A stretch of 64,000 nt of DNA, from assembly GCA_016793465.1 (NCBI GenBank), contig JAEUJW010000067.1, positions 346,940 through 410,939 of the forward strand, in the 5' to 3' direction. The DNA comes from Myxococcales bacterium (lineage in GTDB: Bacteria; Myxococcota; Polyangia; Nannocystales; Nannocystaceae). The notes beneath the pieces are model-generated. The model saw only the letters and a program-made list of their open reading frames with translations, was not told the origin of the DNA and made no database searches. A program made the position numbers and the translations under genes. Of this stretch, positions 8,908 through 19,585 are shown one piece after another. How positions within the stretch are numbered: the first letter of the stretch is position 1; every line of letters begins with the position of its first letter.

Positions 8908-10470
8908 GTGGGTTCGGGAGGTACGACGCTCGAGGAGCACCGCGACAACCTCGCGTCCAAGCCGGACGATCAACCGACGCGGCAGTCGATGGCGAGCGCC
9001 CCGGGGGCCCACGAGCACATGGCCGAGGCGGCGGCGATCGTGCGCGAGGGCGACGTGCTGCAGGACCGCTACCGCGTGCAGCAGCGCATCGGCAAGGGCG
9101 GCATGGGCGAGGTGTACCTCGCCGAGCACGTGGCGATCGGTCGCAAGGTCGCGATCAAGATCCTGCTCGGCAACCCGACCGACCGCCCCGAGATGGCGCG
9201 GCGCTTCCTGAAGGAGGCCAAGACGGCGTCGAAGCTGCGCCACGCGAACGTGGTCGACATCATCGACTTCGGGCACATCGACGCCGAGGGCCACACGCCG
9301 TTCTTCGTGATGGAGTACCTCGAGGGCCGCGACCTCAAGGCGGTCCTGAAGGAGGAGAAGGTGCTGCCGTGGCCGCGGGTGCGGGACATCGCCCTGCAGA
9401 TCTGCGCGGGCCTCGGGGTGGCGCACCAGCAGGGCTTTATCCACCGCGACCTGAAGCCGGACAACGTCTACCTGATCCGCGAGAACGGGCGCGAGCACGT
9501 CAAGCTGCTCGACTTCGGCATCTCGAAGGCGATCAACGACGAGGCGCACGACACCACCCAGACCGGCGTGCTGCTCGGCACGCCGGAGTACATGTCGCCG
9601 GAGCAGGCGCAGGACCAGCAGCTCGACGCGCGCTCGGACATCTACGCGCTCGGGGTGATCCTGTACCGCATGGTGGTCGGGCGGGTGCCGTTCCAGTCGA
9701 AGGCGTTCATGACCGTGCTGGCCAAGCACATCCAGGAGCCGCCGGTGCCGCCGCACGAGGCCAACCCGGAGGTGTCGATCCCGCCGGGCGTCGAGGCGGT
9801 GATCCTGCGCTGCCTGGCGAAGAAGCCGGAGGACCGCTTCCAGTCGGCGGAGGCGCTGGCGGAGGCGCTGCAGGGCGCGGAGCGGGCCCCGGGCATCGGC
9901 AGCAAGCCGCCGATCGCGGTGCTGGCGACGATCGGCGTGGTGCTGGTGGCGGCGGTGGTGATCGCGCTGGCGCTGTTCAACAAGCCGCCGCCGGAGCCGA
10001 CGCCCGAGCCGACGCCCGAGGTCGTGCCGGTCAAGCAGCCCGAGCCGGAGCCGATCAAGCAGCCCGAGCCGGAGCCGATCAAGCCCGAGCCGGTGCCGGT
10101 CAAGCCCGACCCGCCGCCCGACCCGCCGCCGGATCCGCCGGACACCAAGGAGACCAAGAAGCCCGACCCGAAGAAGACCCCGAAGGGCGAGCCCAAGAAG
10201 GCTGCCCCGAAGGACACGTTGACGGCGGCCGACCTGAAGGCGGGTTTCAAGAGTGCGGCGGCGGCGGCGTCCGGCTGCGCGGGGGCGCTGCCGGGGACCA
10301 CGGCGAAGGTCGACATCGTCATCAACACCGCGGGTCAGGTCGAGTCGGCGACGGCGCAGAAGCCGATCGGCGGCTCGGCGCTCGGGCGCTGCATCGAGAA
10401 GGCGGCCCGGACCGGCAAGTTCCCGGCGCTGACCAGGCCGTACAGGACGACGTACCCGTTCTCGCTGTGA
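8908..10470 (+). CDS. Ser/Thr protein kinase with transmembrane helix and TonB/AgmX-like C-terminal domain
   Basis: 520 aa, GTG start. Cytoplasmic kinase domain about 55-325 with G-loop at 62 (GKGGMGEVY), Lys84, catalytic loop HRDLKPDN from 179, DFG at 202 and APE-like SPE, so it should be active. One transmembrane helix (about 336-356) leads to a Pro/Glu/Lys-rich spacer and a C-terminal domain (about 437-520, two conserved Cys) resembling the TonB-like tail of gliding protein AgmX and relatives. It probably links an envelope signal to phosphorylation. The element-borne kinase at 41092-42612 has the same layout. Confidence 0.9.
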   Translation: MGSGGTTLEEHRDNLASKPDDQPTRQSMASAPGAHEHMAEAAAIVREGDVLQDRYRVQQRIGKGGMGEVYLAEHVAIGRKVAIKILLGNPTDRPEMARRFLKEAKTASKLRHANVVDIIDFGHIDAEGHTPFFVMEYLEGRDLKAVLKEEKVLPWPRVRDIALQICAGLGVAHQQGFIHRDLKPDNVYLIRENGREHVKLLDFGISKAINDEAHDTTQTGVLLGTPEYMSPEQAQDQQLDARSDIYALGVILYRMVVGRVPFQSKAFMTVLAKHIQEPPVPPHEANPEVSIPPGVEAVILRCLAKKPEDRFQSAEALAEALQGAERAPGIGSKPPIAVLATIGVVLVAAVVIALALFNKPPPEPTPEPTPEVVPVKQPEPEPIKQPEPEPIKPEPVPVKPDPPPDPPPDPPDTKETKKPDPKKTPKGEPKKAAPKDTLTAADLKAGFKSAAAAASGCAGALPGTTAKVDIVINTAGQVESATAQKPIGGSALGRCIEKAARTGKFPALTRPYRTTYPFSL

Positions 10471-10484
10471 AGCTGCGAGCCGTT

Positions 10485-10502
10485 CGGCTCGCGGCTTGTC
10501 GG
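10485..10502. terminator. Hairpin after the kinase gene
   Basis: GCGAGCC-GTTC-GGCTCGC begins 14 bases after the stop codon at 10470. A 7-bp perfect stem with a tetraloop, followed by a GC-rich, not T-rich, sequence. Confidence 0.5.
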
Positions 10503-10676
10503 TGTGACGAGCGACTCGCGTGGAGGTCACGCGTACGGATGTGACGCGCTCCGCGTGGAGGTCGCGCGTACGGTGTGACGCGCTTCGAGCGCGAAGGTCG
10601 ACGCGCCCGGTGTCACCGAGGTCGGGCCTTCAGGCCCGATCGGCCGCAGGCCGACCCAGGCCCACAGGGCCGTGGA
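10502..10676. repeat. Short direct repeats and nested hairpins between convergent genes
   Basis: Two to three imperfect copies of a ~36-base unit (starting near 10502, 10540 and 10574; shared words TGTGACG, CGTGGAGGTC and GCGTACGG), followed by GGGCCT/AGGCCC and CGGCC/GGCCG hairpins. It lies between the convergent kinase and aminopeptidase genes and has no good open frame. Confidence 0.5.
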
Positions 10677-10677
10677 G

Positions 10678-11685
10678 CTAGACCAGGCGGTAGCGGTCGG
10701 TGGCGGCGCGCAGGGCGGCGGCGATGCCGGGTTCGAACGCCGAGTGGCCGCTGTCGGGCACGATCACCAGCTCGCTGGCGGGCAGGTGGCGGTGCAGCGT
10801 CCAGGCGTTCTCGACCGGGCAGATGATGTCGTAGCGGCCGTGCACGATGGTGGTCGGGATGTGCTGGATGCGGGCGGTGTCGTCGAGCAGCTGGCGCTCG
10901 TGCTGCAGGAAGCCGCGGTGGAAGAAGTAGTGGCACTCGATGCGCGAGAAGGCGCTGGTGAAGTTGCGGTCGTCGCAGTGGGCGATGGCGGCGGCGTCGG
11001 GCAAGAGGGTGGCGACGCGCGACTCCCACAGGCTCCACGCCTTGGCGGCGGCGGCCCGCACGTCGGCGTTCTCGCTGGTCAGGCGCTTGTAGTAGGCGGC
11101 GACGAGGTCGAAGCGCTCCTGCTCGGGGATGACGGCGACGAACTGCTCCCAGGCGTCGGGGAACAGCATGCGGGTGCCGCGGCCGTAGAACCACTCGGCC
11201 TCGCGCTCGGTGAACATGAAGATGCCGCGGAGCACGAGCTCGGTGACGCGGTCGGGGTGGGACTCGGCGTAGGCGACGCCGAGGGTGCTGCCCCACGAGC
11301 CGCCGAACACCTGCCAGCGGTCGATGCAGAGGTACTCGCGGAGGGCCTCGATGTCGTCGACGAGGTGCCAGGTGGTGTTGTCCTCGAGCGAGGCGAACGG
11401 CTCGCTCTGGCCGCAGCCGCGCTGGTCGAACAGGATGATGCGGTAGGCGGAGGGGTCGAAGAACCGGCGGTGCTTGGGGTCGGTGCCGCCGCCGGGGCCG
11501 CCGTGGAGGAACACCACCGGCTTGCCGCTCGGGTTGCCGGACTCCTCGAAGTAGAGGTCGTGCTTGTGGCTGACCTGCAGGCGCCCGAGGTGGTAGGGCT
11601 CGATCGGCGGGTAGAGGCAGCGCAGCGGGTCGGGGGACGAGGTGGCCGCGTCGAAGGCTGAGGAGGAGGAGTTGCGGGTGGCCAT
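10678..11685 (-). CDS. pip: Prolyl aminopeptidase (second copy)
   Basis: 335 aa. An S33-family alpha/beta hydrolase that removes N-terminal proline. HGGPGGG oxyanion-loop motif, FDQRGCGQS, nucleophile elbow GGSWGS, catalytic Asp near HGRYDIICP and His in SGHSAFE. It has a Ser-rich 25-residue N-terminal extension that its neighbour lacks. ATG 11685 lies 14 bases after the stop of the upstream copy, so the two form an operon and result from tandem duplication. Confidence 0.9.
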   Translation of the reverse strand: MATRNSSSSAFDAATSSPDPLRCLYPPIEPYHLGRLQVSHKHDLYFEESGNPSGKPVVFLHGGPGGGTDPKHRRFFDPSAYRIILFDQRGCGQSEPFASLEDNTTWHLVDDIEALREYLCIDRWQVFGGSWGSTLGVAYAESHPDRVTELVLRGIFMFTEREAEWFYGRGTRMLFPDAWEQFVAVIPEQERFDLVAAYYKRLTSENADVRAAAAKAWSLWESRVATLLPDAAAIAHCDDRNFTSAFSRIECHYFFHRGFLQHERQLLDDTARIQHIPTTIVHGRYDIICPVENAWTLHRHLPASELVIVPDSGHSAFEPGIAAALRAATDRYRLV

Positions 11686-11699
11686 GAGGGAGCCTCGGA

Positions 11700-12650
11700 C
11701 TAGCGGAAGCGGTCGGTGGCGGACACGAGCTCGTGGATCGTGCCGGGTTCGAAGGCGGAGTGGCCGGCGTCGTCGACGATGCGCAGGTCGGCCTCGGGCC
11801 AGGCGCGGTGCAGCTGCCAGGCGCTGTGCAGCGGGCAGACCACGTCGTAGCGGCCCTGCACGATCACGCCCGGGATCTGGCGCAGGCGGCCGACGTTCTC
11901 GAGCAGCTGCTGCTCGCGCTCGAGGAAGCCGCGGTGCACGAAGTAGTGGCACTCGATGCGGGCGAACGCGAGGCTGAAGGCGTCCTGCGCGGCGTGCTGG
12001 ACGTGCTCGGGGCGCTGCACGAGGAAGCTCGTCGCGGCCTCCCACACGCTCCAGCGGCGGGCCGCCTCGGCGCGCAGCTCGGGGTCCTCGCTGGTCAGGC
12101 GCCGGTAGTAGGCCTTCATCATGTCGCCCTGCTCGGGCTCGGGGATGAAGTCCCAGTAGGGCTCCCAGGCGTCGGGGAAGATGGCGGAGGCGCCGTCCTG
12201 GTAGAACCACAGCAGCTCGCTGCGGCGGAGCAGGAAGATCCCGCGGAGCACGAGCTCGCTGACGCGCTTGGGGTGGGTCTCGGCGTAGGCGAGCGCGAGC
12301 GTGCTGCCCCACGAGCCGCCGAACACCTGCCAGCGCTCGACGCCGAGGTGGACGCGGAGCTTCTCCATGTCGGCGACGAGGTCCCAGGTGGTGTTGTCCT
12401 TCAGCTCGGCGTGCGGGGTGCTCTTGCCGCAGCCGCGCTGGTCGAACAGGACGATGCGGTAGGCCGAGGGGTCGAAGAACCGCCGCTGCTTGGGGTCGGT
12501 GCCGCCGCCAGGTCCGCCGTGGAGGAACACCACCGGCTTGCCGCGCGGGTTGCCCGATTCTTCGAAGTACACGCGGTGGAGCGGGGAGACCTGCAACATG
12601 CCGGTGTTGTACGGCTCGATCTCGGGGTAGAGCGCGCGGCGCGGGGGCAT
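11700..12650 (-). CDS. pip: Prolyl aminopeptidase (first copy)
   Basis: 316 aa, near the standard length for proline iminopeptidases. HGGPGGG, FDQRGCGKS, the nucleophile elbow GGSWGS and the closing GHSAFEPGT motif are intact. It is clearly related to the next gene over nearly its whole length, with divergence scattered, so the duplication is not recent. Start ATG 12650 gives MPPRRALYPEIEPY, the typical N-terminus of the family. The DUF4139 gene is divergent from it. Confidence 0.9.
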   Translation of the reverse strand: MPPRRALYPEIEPYNTGMLQVSPLHRVYFEESGNPRGKPVVFLHGGPGGGTDPKQRRFFDPSAYRIVLFDQRGCGKSTPHAELKDNTTWDLVADMEKLRVHLGVERWQVFGGSWGSTLALAYAETHPKRVSELVLRGIFLLRRSELLWFYQDGASAIFPDAWEPYWDFIPEPEQGDMMKAYYRRLTSEDPELRAEAARRWSVWEAATSFLVQRPEHVQHAAQDAFSLAFARIECHYFVHRGFLEREQQLLENVGRLRQIPGVIVQGRYDVVCPLHSAWQLHRAWPEADLRIVDDAGHSAFEPGTIHELVSATDRFR

Positions 12651-12872
12651 CGGGCGCAACGATGACAAAGGCCGCGCATGGCGTAAAGCGGCGGTCTGTG
12701 GGCGGGTATGGCTCCATGCGTGAGATCGGCGCGGCCGCGGCCGCCGGCGTGGTGTCCCGCACGCGCCCGCGCGCGGCCGGGGAGGCGCGGGCGTGGACAA
12801 CTGACGCGACGTGTGACGCGGGTGGCCCCTGACGGCTGTTGATACGATGCGGCCCGGTAGGAGATCCCGTCC

Positions 12873-15281
12873 TTGCGCCCACGTCTCACCCTGTCCCTCG
12901 CCCTGCTCCTCGTCGCCTGCGCCCACGGTCGCGACCCCTACGCGGCCACCGACAACACCCTCGGGCTCGACCGCGTGGTGCTCTACCGCAACGGCATCGG
13001 CTACTTCGAGCGCTCGGGCGAGGTCGACGGCGAGGTGCTGACGATCAAGGTGCGCAAGGACCAGATCAACGACCTGCTGAAGAGCCTGACGGTGGTCGAC
13101 CGCAAGAGCGGGCAGGCGGTCAGCGTGTCGATGCCGCTCGACCCCCAGACGTGGGCCAACGCCGCGCTGGCGACCCTGTCGCCGGGCCAGGGCAGCCTGG
13201 CCGAGGTGCTCGACGCGCTGCGCGGCACCGACGTGGTGCTGGGCACCACGCAGGGCAAGATCCGCGGGCGCATCGTCATGGTCGAGCGCATCCTCGACGA
13301 GCCCGACCCGTCGCCGCCGGCGCACAGCGAGCGTCAGCCGGACCCGAAGGGCGGGTCGCGCGACTGGAAGGTGACGCTGCTCGACGGCAAGCAGCTGCGC
13401 ACGGTCCGCCTGTCGAAGGTCAAGACGGTCGCGCTGCGCGACGGCGACCTGGCGCTGCAGTTCCACCGCAGCCTCGACGCGACGGCCGGCGAGGGCATGT
13501 TCCAGCAGGTCGCGGTCGACATCCGCCTGGCGGGGGCGAAGGCGCATGACCTCTCGGTCAGCTACGTGGTGGCCGCGCCGATGTGGAAGCCGACCTACCG
13601 CGTGGTCCTGCCGGAGGACGGCAAGGGCAAGAGCCTGCTGCAGGGCTGGGCGGTGGTCGACAACACCAGCGGCGAGGACTGGTCGAAGGTGACGATGAGC
13701 CTGACGTCGGGCGCGCCGATCGCGTTCCGCTACGACCTGCACACCCCGCGGGTCGTGCCGCGCACCGACCTCACGGGCAGCGGGGTCGAGAAGCGGGCGG
13801 CGGTGGCGCTCGGCGAGACCAGCTACGGCGCGGCCGGGCCCGACCGCGACGCCGACGGCATCGCCGACGCCAGCGACAAGTGCCCCGACCAGGTCGAGTC
13901 GTACAACGGCATGATGGACGAGGACGGCTGCCCGGACGCGATGCCGAGCGGGGCGGCGGCGCCGGCGGGGTACGACGAGCTGGCGAAGGCGGAGGAGGCC
14001 GACGACGCGTGGGGCGAGGCGGAGCGGGTGGCCACGAAGTCGAAGAAGAAGGACGCCAAGCCGAGCCCGGCGCGGCGGGCTGCGACCGGCGCGGGCCGGG
14101 CCAGCGCGGGGCCGATGGACTACTACGACGCGCCGGCGGCCGCGCCGGCGCCGGCGGCCGCGCCGCCGCCGCCGCCGGCGGTCGACCTCGAGTCGCTGCG
14201 GCGCAGCACGCAGGCCAACGCGCGGGCCAAGAGCGTCAGCGGGCTCAATCGCTTCGACCTGCAGAACCGGGTGACGGTGCCCGACGGCACGTCGACGATG
14301 GTGGCGGTGATCAACCAGGACGTCGACGCCGAGCAGACGTTCCTGTTCCGCCCGGGCGGCGCGGGCGCGGGCTACGAGCAGAACCCGTACCGCGTGATCC
14401 GTTTTAAAAACAACACGCCGTTCGTGCTCGAGCCGGGGCCGATCAGCATCTACACCGGCGGCAGCTTCGTCGGCGAGGGCATCTCGGAGGCGGTCGGGAC
14501 CAACACGAGCACGACCATCCCGTTCGCGGTCGAGCCGGGGGTGCTGGTCACGTCGACGGCGCAGTACACCGGCGAGGACATGCGCCTGGTGCGGATCGTG
14601 CGCGGGGTGATCGAGGTCGAGAACTTCCAGCGCATGACGACCACGTGGTCGGCCAAGGGCGAGCCGAGCGGGCAGGGCTTCACGGTGCTGGTGCGCCACG
14701 CCAAGCAGGGCGGCAGCTACACGCTGCGCAGCCAGATCGAGGGGGCCGAGGAGCTGCCCGACGCCTACCTCATCCCGGTCAAGGTGGCGCCGAACCAGAC
14801 CACCGGCGCGGTGGAGGTGGTCGAGCAGACGCCGTCGCGGACGACGCTGACGATCTGGGACGGGCGCGTGCCGCCGCTGTTCGACACCGTGCTGAAGCTG
14901 CCGAACCTCGACGCGGCCACGCGGGCCAAGCTCCAGCCGCTGATCGCGCTGCGCCAGGAGATCGGGCGCATCGACACCGAGCTCGACGGGCTCCAGCGCC
15001 AGCAGGCCGAGCTCGACGAGCGGGCGGCGGAGACGCGCGAGAACCTCGAGGCGATCAAGAAGGACCCGCGAGCCGGGGACCTGCGCGGCCGCCTCAGCAA
15101 GCGCCTCGAGGAGTTCACCAGGGACGCCGACAAGCTCGGGCGCACGATGGTCGAGCTGCAGTCGAAGCGGCTCGAGAAGAAGATCGAGCTCGAGGACATG
15201 CTGCAGGGGCTCGACCTGACCATGCCCGAGCCGCCCGCGAACTCGCCCGCCGGCAAATCCAGCAAGGAGCCGGGCAAGTAG
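12873..15281 (+). CDS. DUF4139-type lipoprotein with thrombospondin-type-3 insert and coiled coil
   Basis: 802 aa. LLLVAC gives a lipidated Cys16. An N-terminal beta domain begins VVLYRNGIGYFERSGEV, and a DUF4139-like core includes YVVAAPMWKPTYRVVL and WSKVTMSLTSG. The core is interrupted by a calcium-binding type-3 repeat (about 325-356, DxDxDGI... DxDGCPD) and a Pro/Ala spacer. A coiled coil of about 100 residues closes the protein. Start is TTG 12873, supported by GGTAGGAG about ten bases upstream; no in-frame ATG fits. Function of the family is unknown; an outer-membrane or periplasmic structural role is likely. Confidence 0.75.
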   Translation: MRPRLTLSLALLLVACAHGRDPYAATDNTLGLDRVVLYRNGIGYFERSGEVDGEVLTIKVRKDQINDLLKSLTVVDRKSGQAVSVSMPLDPQTWANAALATLSPGQGSLAEVLDALRGTDVVLGTTQGKIRGRIVMVERILDEPDPSPPAHSERQPDPKGGSRDWKVTLLDGKQLRTVRLSKVKTVALRDGDLALQFHRSLDATAGEGMFQQVAVDIRLAGAKAHDLSVSYVVAAPMWKPTYRVVLPEDGKGKSLLQGWAVVDNTSGEDWSKVTMSLTSGAPIAFRYDLHTPRVVPRTDLTGSGVEKRAAVALGETSYGAAGPDRDADGIADASDKCPDQVESYNGMMDEDGCPDAMPSGAAAPAGYDELAKAEEADDAWGEAERVATKSKKKDAKPSPARRAATGAGRASAGPMDYYDAPAAAPAPAAAPPPPPAVDLESLRRSTQANARAKSVSGLNRFDLQNRVTVPDGTSTMVAVINQDVDAEQTFLFRPGGAGAGYEQNPYRVIRFKNNTPFVLEPGPISIYTGGSFVGEGISEAVGTNTSTTIPFAVEPGVLVTSTAQYTGEDMRLVRIVRGVIEVENFQRMTTTWSAKGEPSGQGFTVLVRHAKQGGSYTLRSQIEGAEELPDAYLIPVKVAPNQTTGAVEVVEQTPSRTTLTIWDGRVPPLFDTVLKLPNLDAATRAKLQPLIALRQEIGRIDTELDGLQRQQAELDERAAETRENLEAIKKDPRAGDLRGRLSKRLEEFTRDADKLGRTMVELQSKRLEKKIELEDMLQGLDLTMPEPPANSPAGKSSKEPGK

Positions 15282-15443
15282 GCGGTGAGGCGAAACGGCG
15301 CGCGGGTGCCGAAGGCCTCATGTAGGTGCGGTTCGCCGCGTGTGCCGATCGGTGCGGCGTAAAGCGCGGCGTACAGGGGGATTGGCGGTTGCCGGCCGCG
15401 GCGAATCGGAGGATCCTCGGAGGATGTCCGTGGGCGGGGGGCC

Positions 15444-18400
15444 GTGGCCGTGACATCGATTCGTCAGCCGTCGGGGCCGACCAGCCTGACCAACCGGTCT
15501 GGTTCGAAGGCCATGTCGGCGAGCCAGTCGAACACGCGGATGTCGCGCTCGGCGGTGCGGGGCGAGCACCCGGTCGAGCCCGGCGAGTGGGAGCCGCCGG
15601 AGACGTTCGACGAGTACCGGCTCATCCGGGTGCTCGGGCGCGGCAGCATGGGCAGCGTGTACCTGGCCCACGACACCGTGCTCGACCGGTCGGTGGCGGT
15701 GAAGTTCGTGGGGAACATCGCGCCCGACGCCGAGGACCGCGAGCGCTTCCTGGTCGAGGCGCGGGCGGTGGCCCGCATCCAGCACCCCAACGTGATGGTG
15801 ATCTACCGCGTCGGCGAGCTCGAGGGCCACCCGTACCTGATCACCGAGTACATCCGCGGCAAGAACCTCGGCGAGCTGACGGTGCCGCTGCCGTGGCGCA
15901 AGGTGCTCGAGCTGGCGATCGGGCTGGCGCGCGGGCTGGCCACCGCGCACCGCATGGGCGTGCTGCACCGCGACATCAAGCTGGCCAACGCGGTGCTCAG
16001 CGAGGACGGCGAGATCAAGCTGCTCGACTTCTCGCTGGCCAAGCTGCTCGAGCCGGCGGTCGCCGAGGCGGAGCCCGAGCGCATGGACTCGGCGTCGGCC
16101 TCGCGGGCGGCGATCGCGGCGGTCGAGCGCCACATCGCCGAGTCCAAGCCGTCGCGCATCGACCGCATGGCCGAGACGATCAAGGTCGGCCAGCTGCTCG
16201 AGGCCGAGAAGTCGCGCTCGGAGGAGATCCTCGGCTCGTGGTCGCGGCGCACGCCGCTGACGCAGGTCGGCACGCTGCTCGGCACGCCGCACTACATGGC
16301 GCCCGAGCTGTGGCGGGCCGAGTCGGCGACCCGGCGCTCCGACGTGTACGCGCTCGGGGTGGTGCTCTACATCTTGCTCGCGGGGCGGCCGCCGACCGAG
16401 GCGCAGTCGCCGGTCGAGCTGGCCACGCGGGTGCAGGAGCAGGAGCCGCGCCCGCTGCTCGAGCGGGCGCCGCGGGTGGATCCGCGGCTGGCGGCGATCG
16501 TCGACCGCTGCCTGCGGCGCGACCCGTTCGAGCGCTTCGCCTCGGCCGACGAGCTGCGCTCGGCGCTCGAGCTGCTGACGCCGATGGGGCGCGAGCTGGC
16601 GATCCCCGAGGGCAACCCGTACCGCGGCCTGCAGGCGTTCGAGGCCCAGCACCGGGCGCTGTTCTTCGGGCGCGCCGCGGAGATCCGCACGGTGGTCGAG
16701 CGCCTGCGCAGCGACCCGCTGGTGGTGGTGGCCGGCGACTCGGGCGCGGGCAAGTCGTCGCTGTGCCGCGCGGGCGTGCTGCCGCTCGTCGAGGAGGGAG
16801 TGATCGAGCCGGGGCGCAGCTGGGCGAGCGCGGTGATGACGCCCGGCCGCTACCCGCTGCAGACGCTGCAGACCACGCTGGCGACGCTGTTCGACCTGAC
16901 CGAAGAGACAGTGCAGGCGCTGATCCAGGGCGAGCCCGACGCGCTGGTCCGCGGGCTGCGCAAGCAGATCGGCGAGGTGCGCGGGCGCCTGCTGTTCATC
17001 GACCAGCTCGAGGAGCTCACCACGCTCGGCGAGCCGCACGAGACCGAGAAGGTCGGGCAGATCCTGGCGCGGCTGGCCTCGGGCATCCCGGGGCTGCGGG
17101 TGCTGACGACCGTGCGCGGCGACTTCCTGACGCGCGTGGCCCAGATCTCGGGGCTCGGCGACGAGATCGGGCGCTCGATCTACCTGCTGCGCCCGCTGTC
17201 GCCGGAGGGCGCGCGCGAGGCGATCGTCGGGCCTGCGGCGACCAAGGGCGTGAGCTTCGAGACCGAGGCGCTGGTCGAGGAGCTGATCCTGGCCGGCTCG
17301 CGCGGCAGCCTGCCGCTGCTGCAGTTCGCGCTGGCCGAGCTGTGGGAGATCCGCGACAAGCAGGCGGCGATCATCGGCGCGGCCGACCTCAAGAAGATCG
17401 GCGGGGTCACCGGGGCGCTGGCGCGGCACGGCGACGGCGCGCTGGCCCAGCTGCTGCCGGCCCAGCGGCGCGCCGGTCGACGCGTGCTGATGCGGCTGGT
17501 GACGCTCGAGGAGACGCGCGCGAGCCTCACCGAGGAGGAGATCGTGGCCGGCGAGCAGGCGGCCAAGACGGCCCTGCAGGCGCTGGTGCACGCGCGCCTG
17601 GTGGTGGTCCGCGAGGTCGGCGAGCGGGTCGTCTATGAAATTGCCCACGAGGCGCTGCTGGCCGGCTGGGCCACGCTGCGCGGCTGGCTCGACGAGGAGC
17701 GCGAGGGCCGGGCGGTGCGCCAGCGGCTCGAGCTGGCGGTGGTCGACTGGGAGCGACTCGGTCGCCACCGCGACGGGCTGTGGACCACGGCGCAGCTCAA
17801 GGAGGCGCGCATCCTCGACGTCGAGACGCTGCGGCCGCGCGAGCGCGAGTTCCTGGCGGCGAGCCAGGCGGCGATGGCCCGCGGGCGCCGGCTGCGGCGG
17901 GCGGCGCTGGTGACGGTGCCGGCGATCGCGGTGCTGACCTACGGCGGGGTGTGGCTGAAGGGCCAGCGGGACCTCGGGCGCAAGATCGAGGGGCACGTGG
18001 CCGCGGCCCGCACCTACGCGGAGGCGACCGACCAGCTGCAGCGCTCGGCGACGGTGGTCCGCGATCAGGCGCTCGGGCTGTTCGACGCCGGCAACCGCGA
18101 GGCTGCCGAGGCGCTGTGGGGTCAGTACCGCGAGAAGATGCTACAGATCGACGCTGGCGTGGTGCGCACGGCGCAGGAGCTGGAGACGGCGCTGGTGCTC
18201 GACGCCTCGCGCAGCGACGTGCGGGCCCAGCTGGCCGACGAGCTGCTGCGGCGGGCCCTGGTCGCCGAGCAGATGCACGAGCGCGAGCGCCTGGCGGAGG
18301 TGCTGCCGCGGCTCGAGCTCTACGACGTCGGCGGCGAGCTGCTGCGCCGGTGGAGCGCGCCGGCCGAGGTGCGGGTGGTCAGCGAGCCGGCGGGCGCCGT

Positions 18401-19430
18401 GGTGAAGCTCGAGCGCTACGAGGGTGACGCGCACGGCCGGCGGGCCCCGCAGTTCCAGCGCAACATCGACACCACGGCCGAGGCGGGGCTCGTGCTCGAC
18501 CCCGGGTCGTACCGCCTGATCTTCCAGCTGCCGGGCTACGAGACGGTCTACTACCCGCTGCTGGTCGGCCGCGGCGAATCGCTCGACGTGACGGTGGCGC
18601 TGCCGCGGGAGGACACCATCCCGGTCGGCTTCGTGTACGTGCCCGCCGGGCGCTTCATGTACGGCAGCGGCGACCACGAGGTGCTGCGCACGTTCTTCCA
18701 GGCCGACCCGGTGCACGAGACGACCACGGGGCCGTTCCTCATAGCCCGCAACGAGGTGACCTACGCCGAGTACCTCGAGTACCTGTCGGCGCTGTCGCCG
18801 ACCATGCGGGCGGCCCGCCTGTCGCCCGAGGAGGTCGCGCACTGGGAGTCGGGGCTCGGGCTGTCGCAGCTGGCCGACGGGACCTGGCAGTTCGAGCTGC
18901 AACTCGCCAACGAGCGCCAGGTGGTGACGCGCGGCGGCAGCGTGCGCCTGCCCGGCGGCCTCGAGGTCGACTGGACGCTGCTGCCGGTCGTGGGCCTCAC
19001 GTGGGCGGATGCGGAGGCGTACGTGACCTGGCTCGATCGCGGCGGCAAGCTGCCCGGGGCCCGCTTCTGCGGCGAGCGTGAGTGGGAGCGTGCGGCCCGG
19101 GGGGCGGACGACCGCAAGTACCCGCACGGAGACGTGCTGGCGATCGGAGACGCGAACTTCGGCGCCCACGTGGCCGGGGCCGTACTCGCGCCGAGCGTGG
19201 GCGGCTCGTACCCGGCGACGCAGAGCCCGTTCGGCCTGCAGGACATGACCGGCAACGCCGTGGAGTGGGTTTCGGGGGTCGACGAGAGCGCCGGCAAGAT
19301 CATCCGCGGCGGCTCGTTCGCGTTCGACAAGGCGTCGAACAGCCTGGTCAATCGCTCGCCGATCGACCCGAACCTGCGCGCGGTCAAGGTGGGGCTTCGC
19401 CTCTGTGTCACTTATCCACAAGGGTCCTAG
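15444..19430 (+). CDS. Ser/Thr kinase-STAND ATPase-FGE-like fusion protein
   Basis: 1328 aa with four parts. (1) Kinase domain (about 57-375): G-loop from 65, Lys87, HRDIKLAN at 175, and DFS in place of DFG at 195. An insert of about 65 residues lies between DFS and GTPHYMAPE. (2) STAND-type ATPase (about 390-800): P-loop at 431-439 (GDSGAGKSS), Walker B FIDQLEE at 518-524. (3) A transmembrane helix (about 820-838), a helical stretch and a PEGA-like beta domain (about 972-1055). (4) A formylglycine-generating-enzyme-like domain (about 1063-1324) ending in [13 protein letters not shown]... IRGGSF... GLRLC. Such fusions occur in myxobacteria. Start GTG 15444 or GTG 15450. Confidence 0.85.
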   Translation: MAVTSIRQPSGPTSLTNRSGSKAMSASQSNTRMSRSAVRGEHPVEPGEWEPPETFDEYRLIRVLGRGSMGSVYLAHDTVLDRSVAVKFVGNIAPDAEDRERFLVEARAVARIQHPNVMVIYRVGELEGHPYLITEYIRGKNLGELTVPLPWRKVLELAIGLARGLATAHRMGVLHRDIKLANAVLSEDGEIKLLDFSLAKLLEPAVAEAEPERMDSASASRAAIAAVERHIAESKPSRIDRMAETIKVGQLLEAEKSRSEEILGSWSRRTPLTQVGTLLGTPHYMAPELWRAESATRRSDVYALGVVLYILLAGRPPTEAQSPVELATRVQEQEPRPLLERAPRVDPRLAAIVDRCLRRDPFERFASADELRSALELLTPMGRELAIPEGNPYRGLQAFEAQHRALFFGRAAEIRTVVERLRSDPLVVVAGDSGAGKSSLCRAGVLPLVEEGVIEPGRSWASAVMTPGRYPLQTLQTTLATLFDLTEETVQALIQGEPDALVRGLRKQIGEVRGRLLFIDQLEELTTLGEPHETEKVGQILARLASGIPGLRVLTTVRGDFLTRVAQISGLGDEIGRSIYLLRPLSPEGAREAIVGPAATKGVSFETEALVEELILAGSRGSLPLLQFALAELWEIRDKQAAIIGAADLKKIGGVTGALARHGDGALAQLLPAQRRAGRRVLMRLVTLEETRASLTEEEIVAGEQAAKTALQALVHARLVVVREVGERVVYEIAHEALLAGWATLRGWLDEEREGRAVRQRLELAVVDWERLGRHRDGLWTTAQLKEARILDVETLRPREREFLAASQAAMARGRRLRRAALVTVPAIAVLTYGGVWLKGQRDLGRKIEGHVAAARTYAEATDQLQRSATVVRDQALGLFDAGNREAAEALWGQYREKMLQIDAGVVRTAQELETALVLDASRSDVRAQLADELLRRALVAEQMHERERLAEVLPRLELYDVGGELLRRWSAPAEVRVVSEPAGAVVKLERYEGDAHGRRAPQFQRNIDTTAEAGLVLDPGSYRLIFQLPGYETVYYPLLVGRGESLDVTVALPREDTIPVGFVYVPAGRFMYGSGDHEVLRTFFQADPVHETTTGPFLIARNEVTYAEYLEYLSALSPTMRAARLSPEEVAHWESGLGLSQLADGTWQFELQLANERQVVTRGGSVRLPGGLEVDWTLLPVVGLTWADAEAYVTWLDRGGKLPGARFCGEREWERAARGADDRKYPHGDVLAIGDANFGAHVAGAVLAPSVGGSYPATQSPFGLQDMTGNAVEWVSGVDESAGKIIRGGSFAFDKASNSLVNRSPIDPNLRAVKVGLRLCVTYPQGS

Positions 19431-19585
19431 AGGCCTCAGCGGGCGCTTGCCACCGGGACCTACATGAGACACCAGCCTGGGCAAAGGCCCGCCAAAAAAG
19501 CTCGAGGAGGGCTTTAAACCGGTGATCTGGACCTCCGGGAGGCGACACGATCTGCTAGGTTCGTAGCTCTGTGGGGAGGGTGGTC

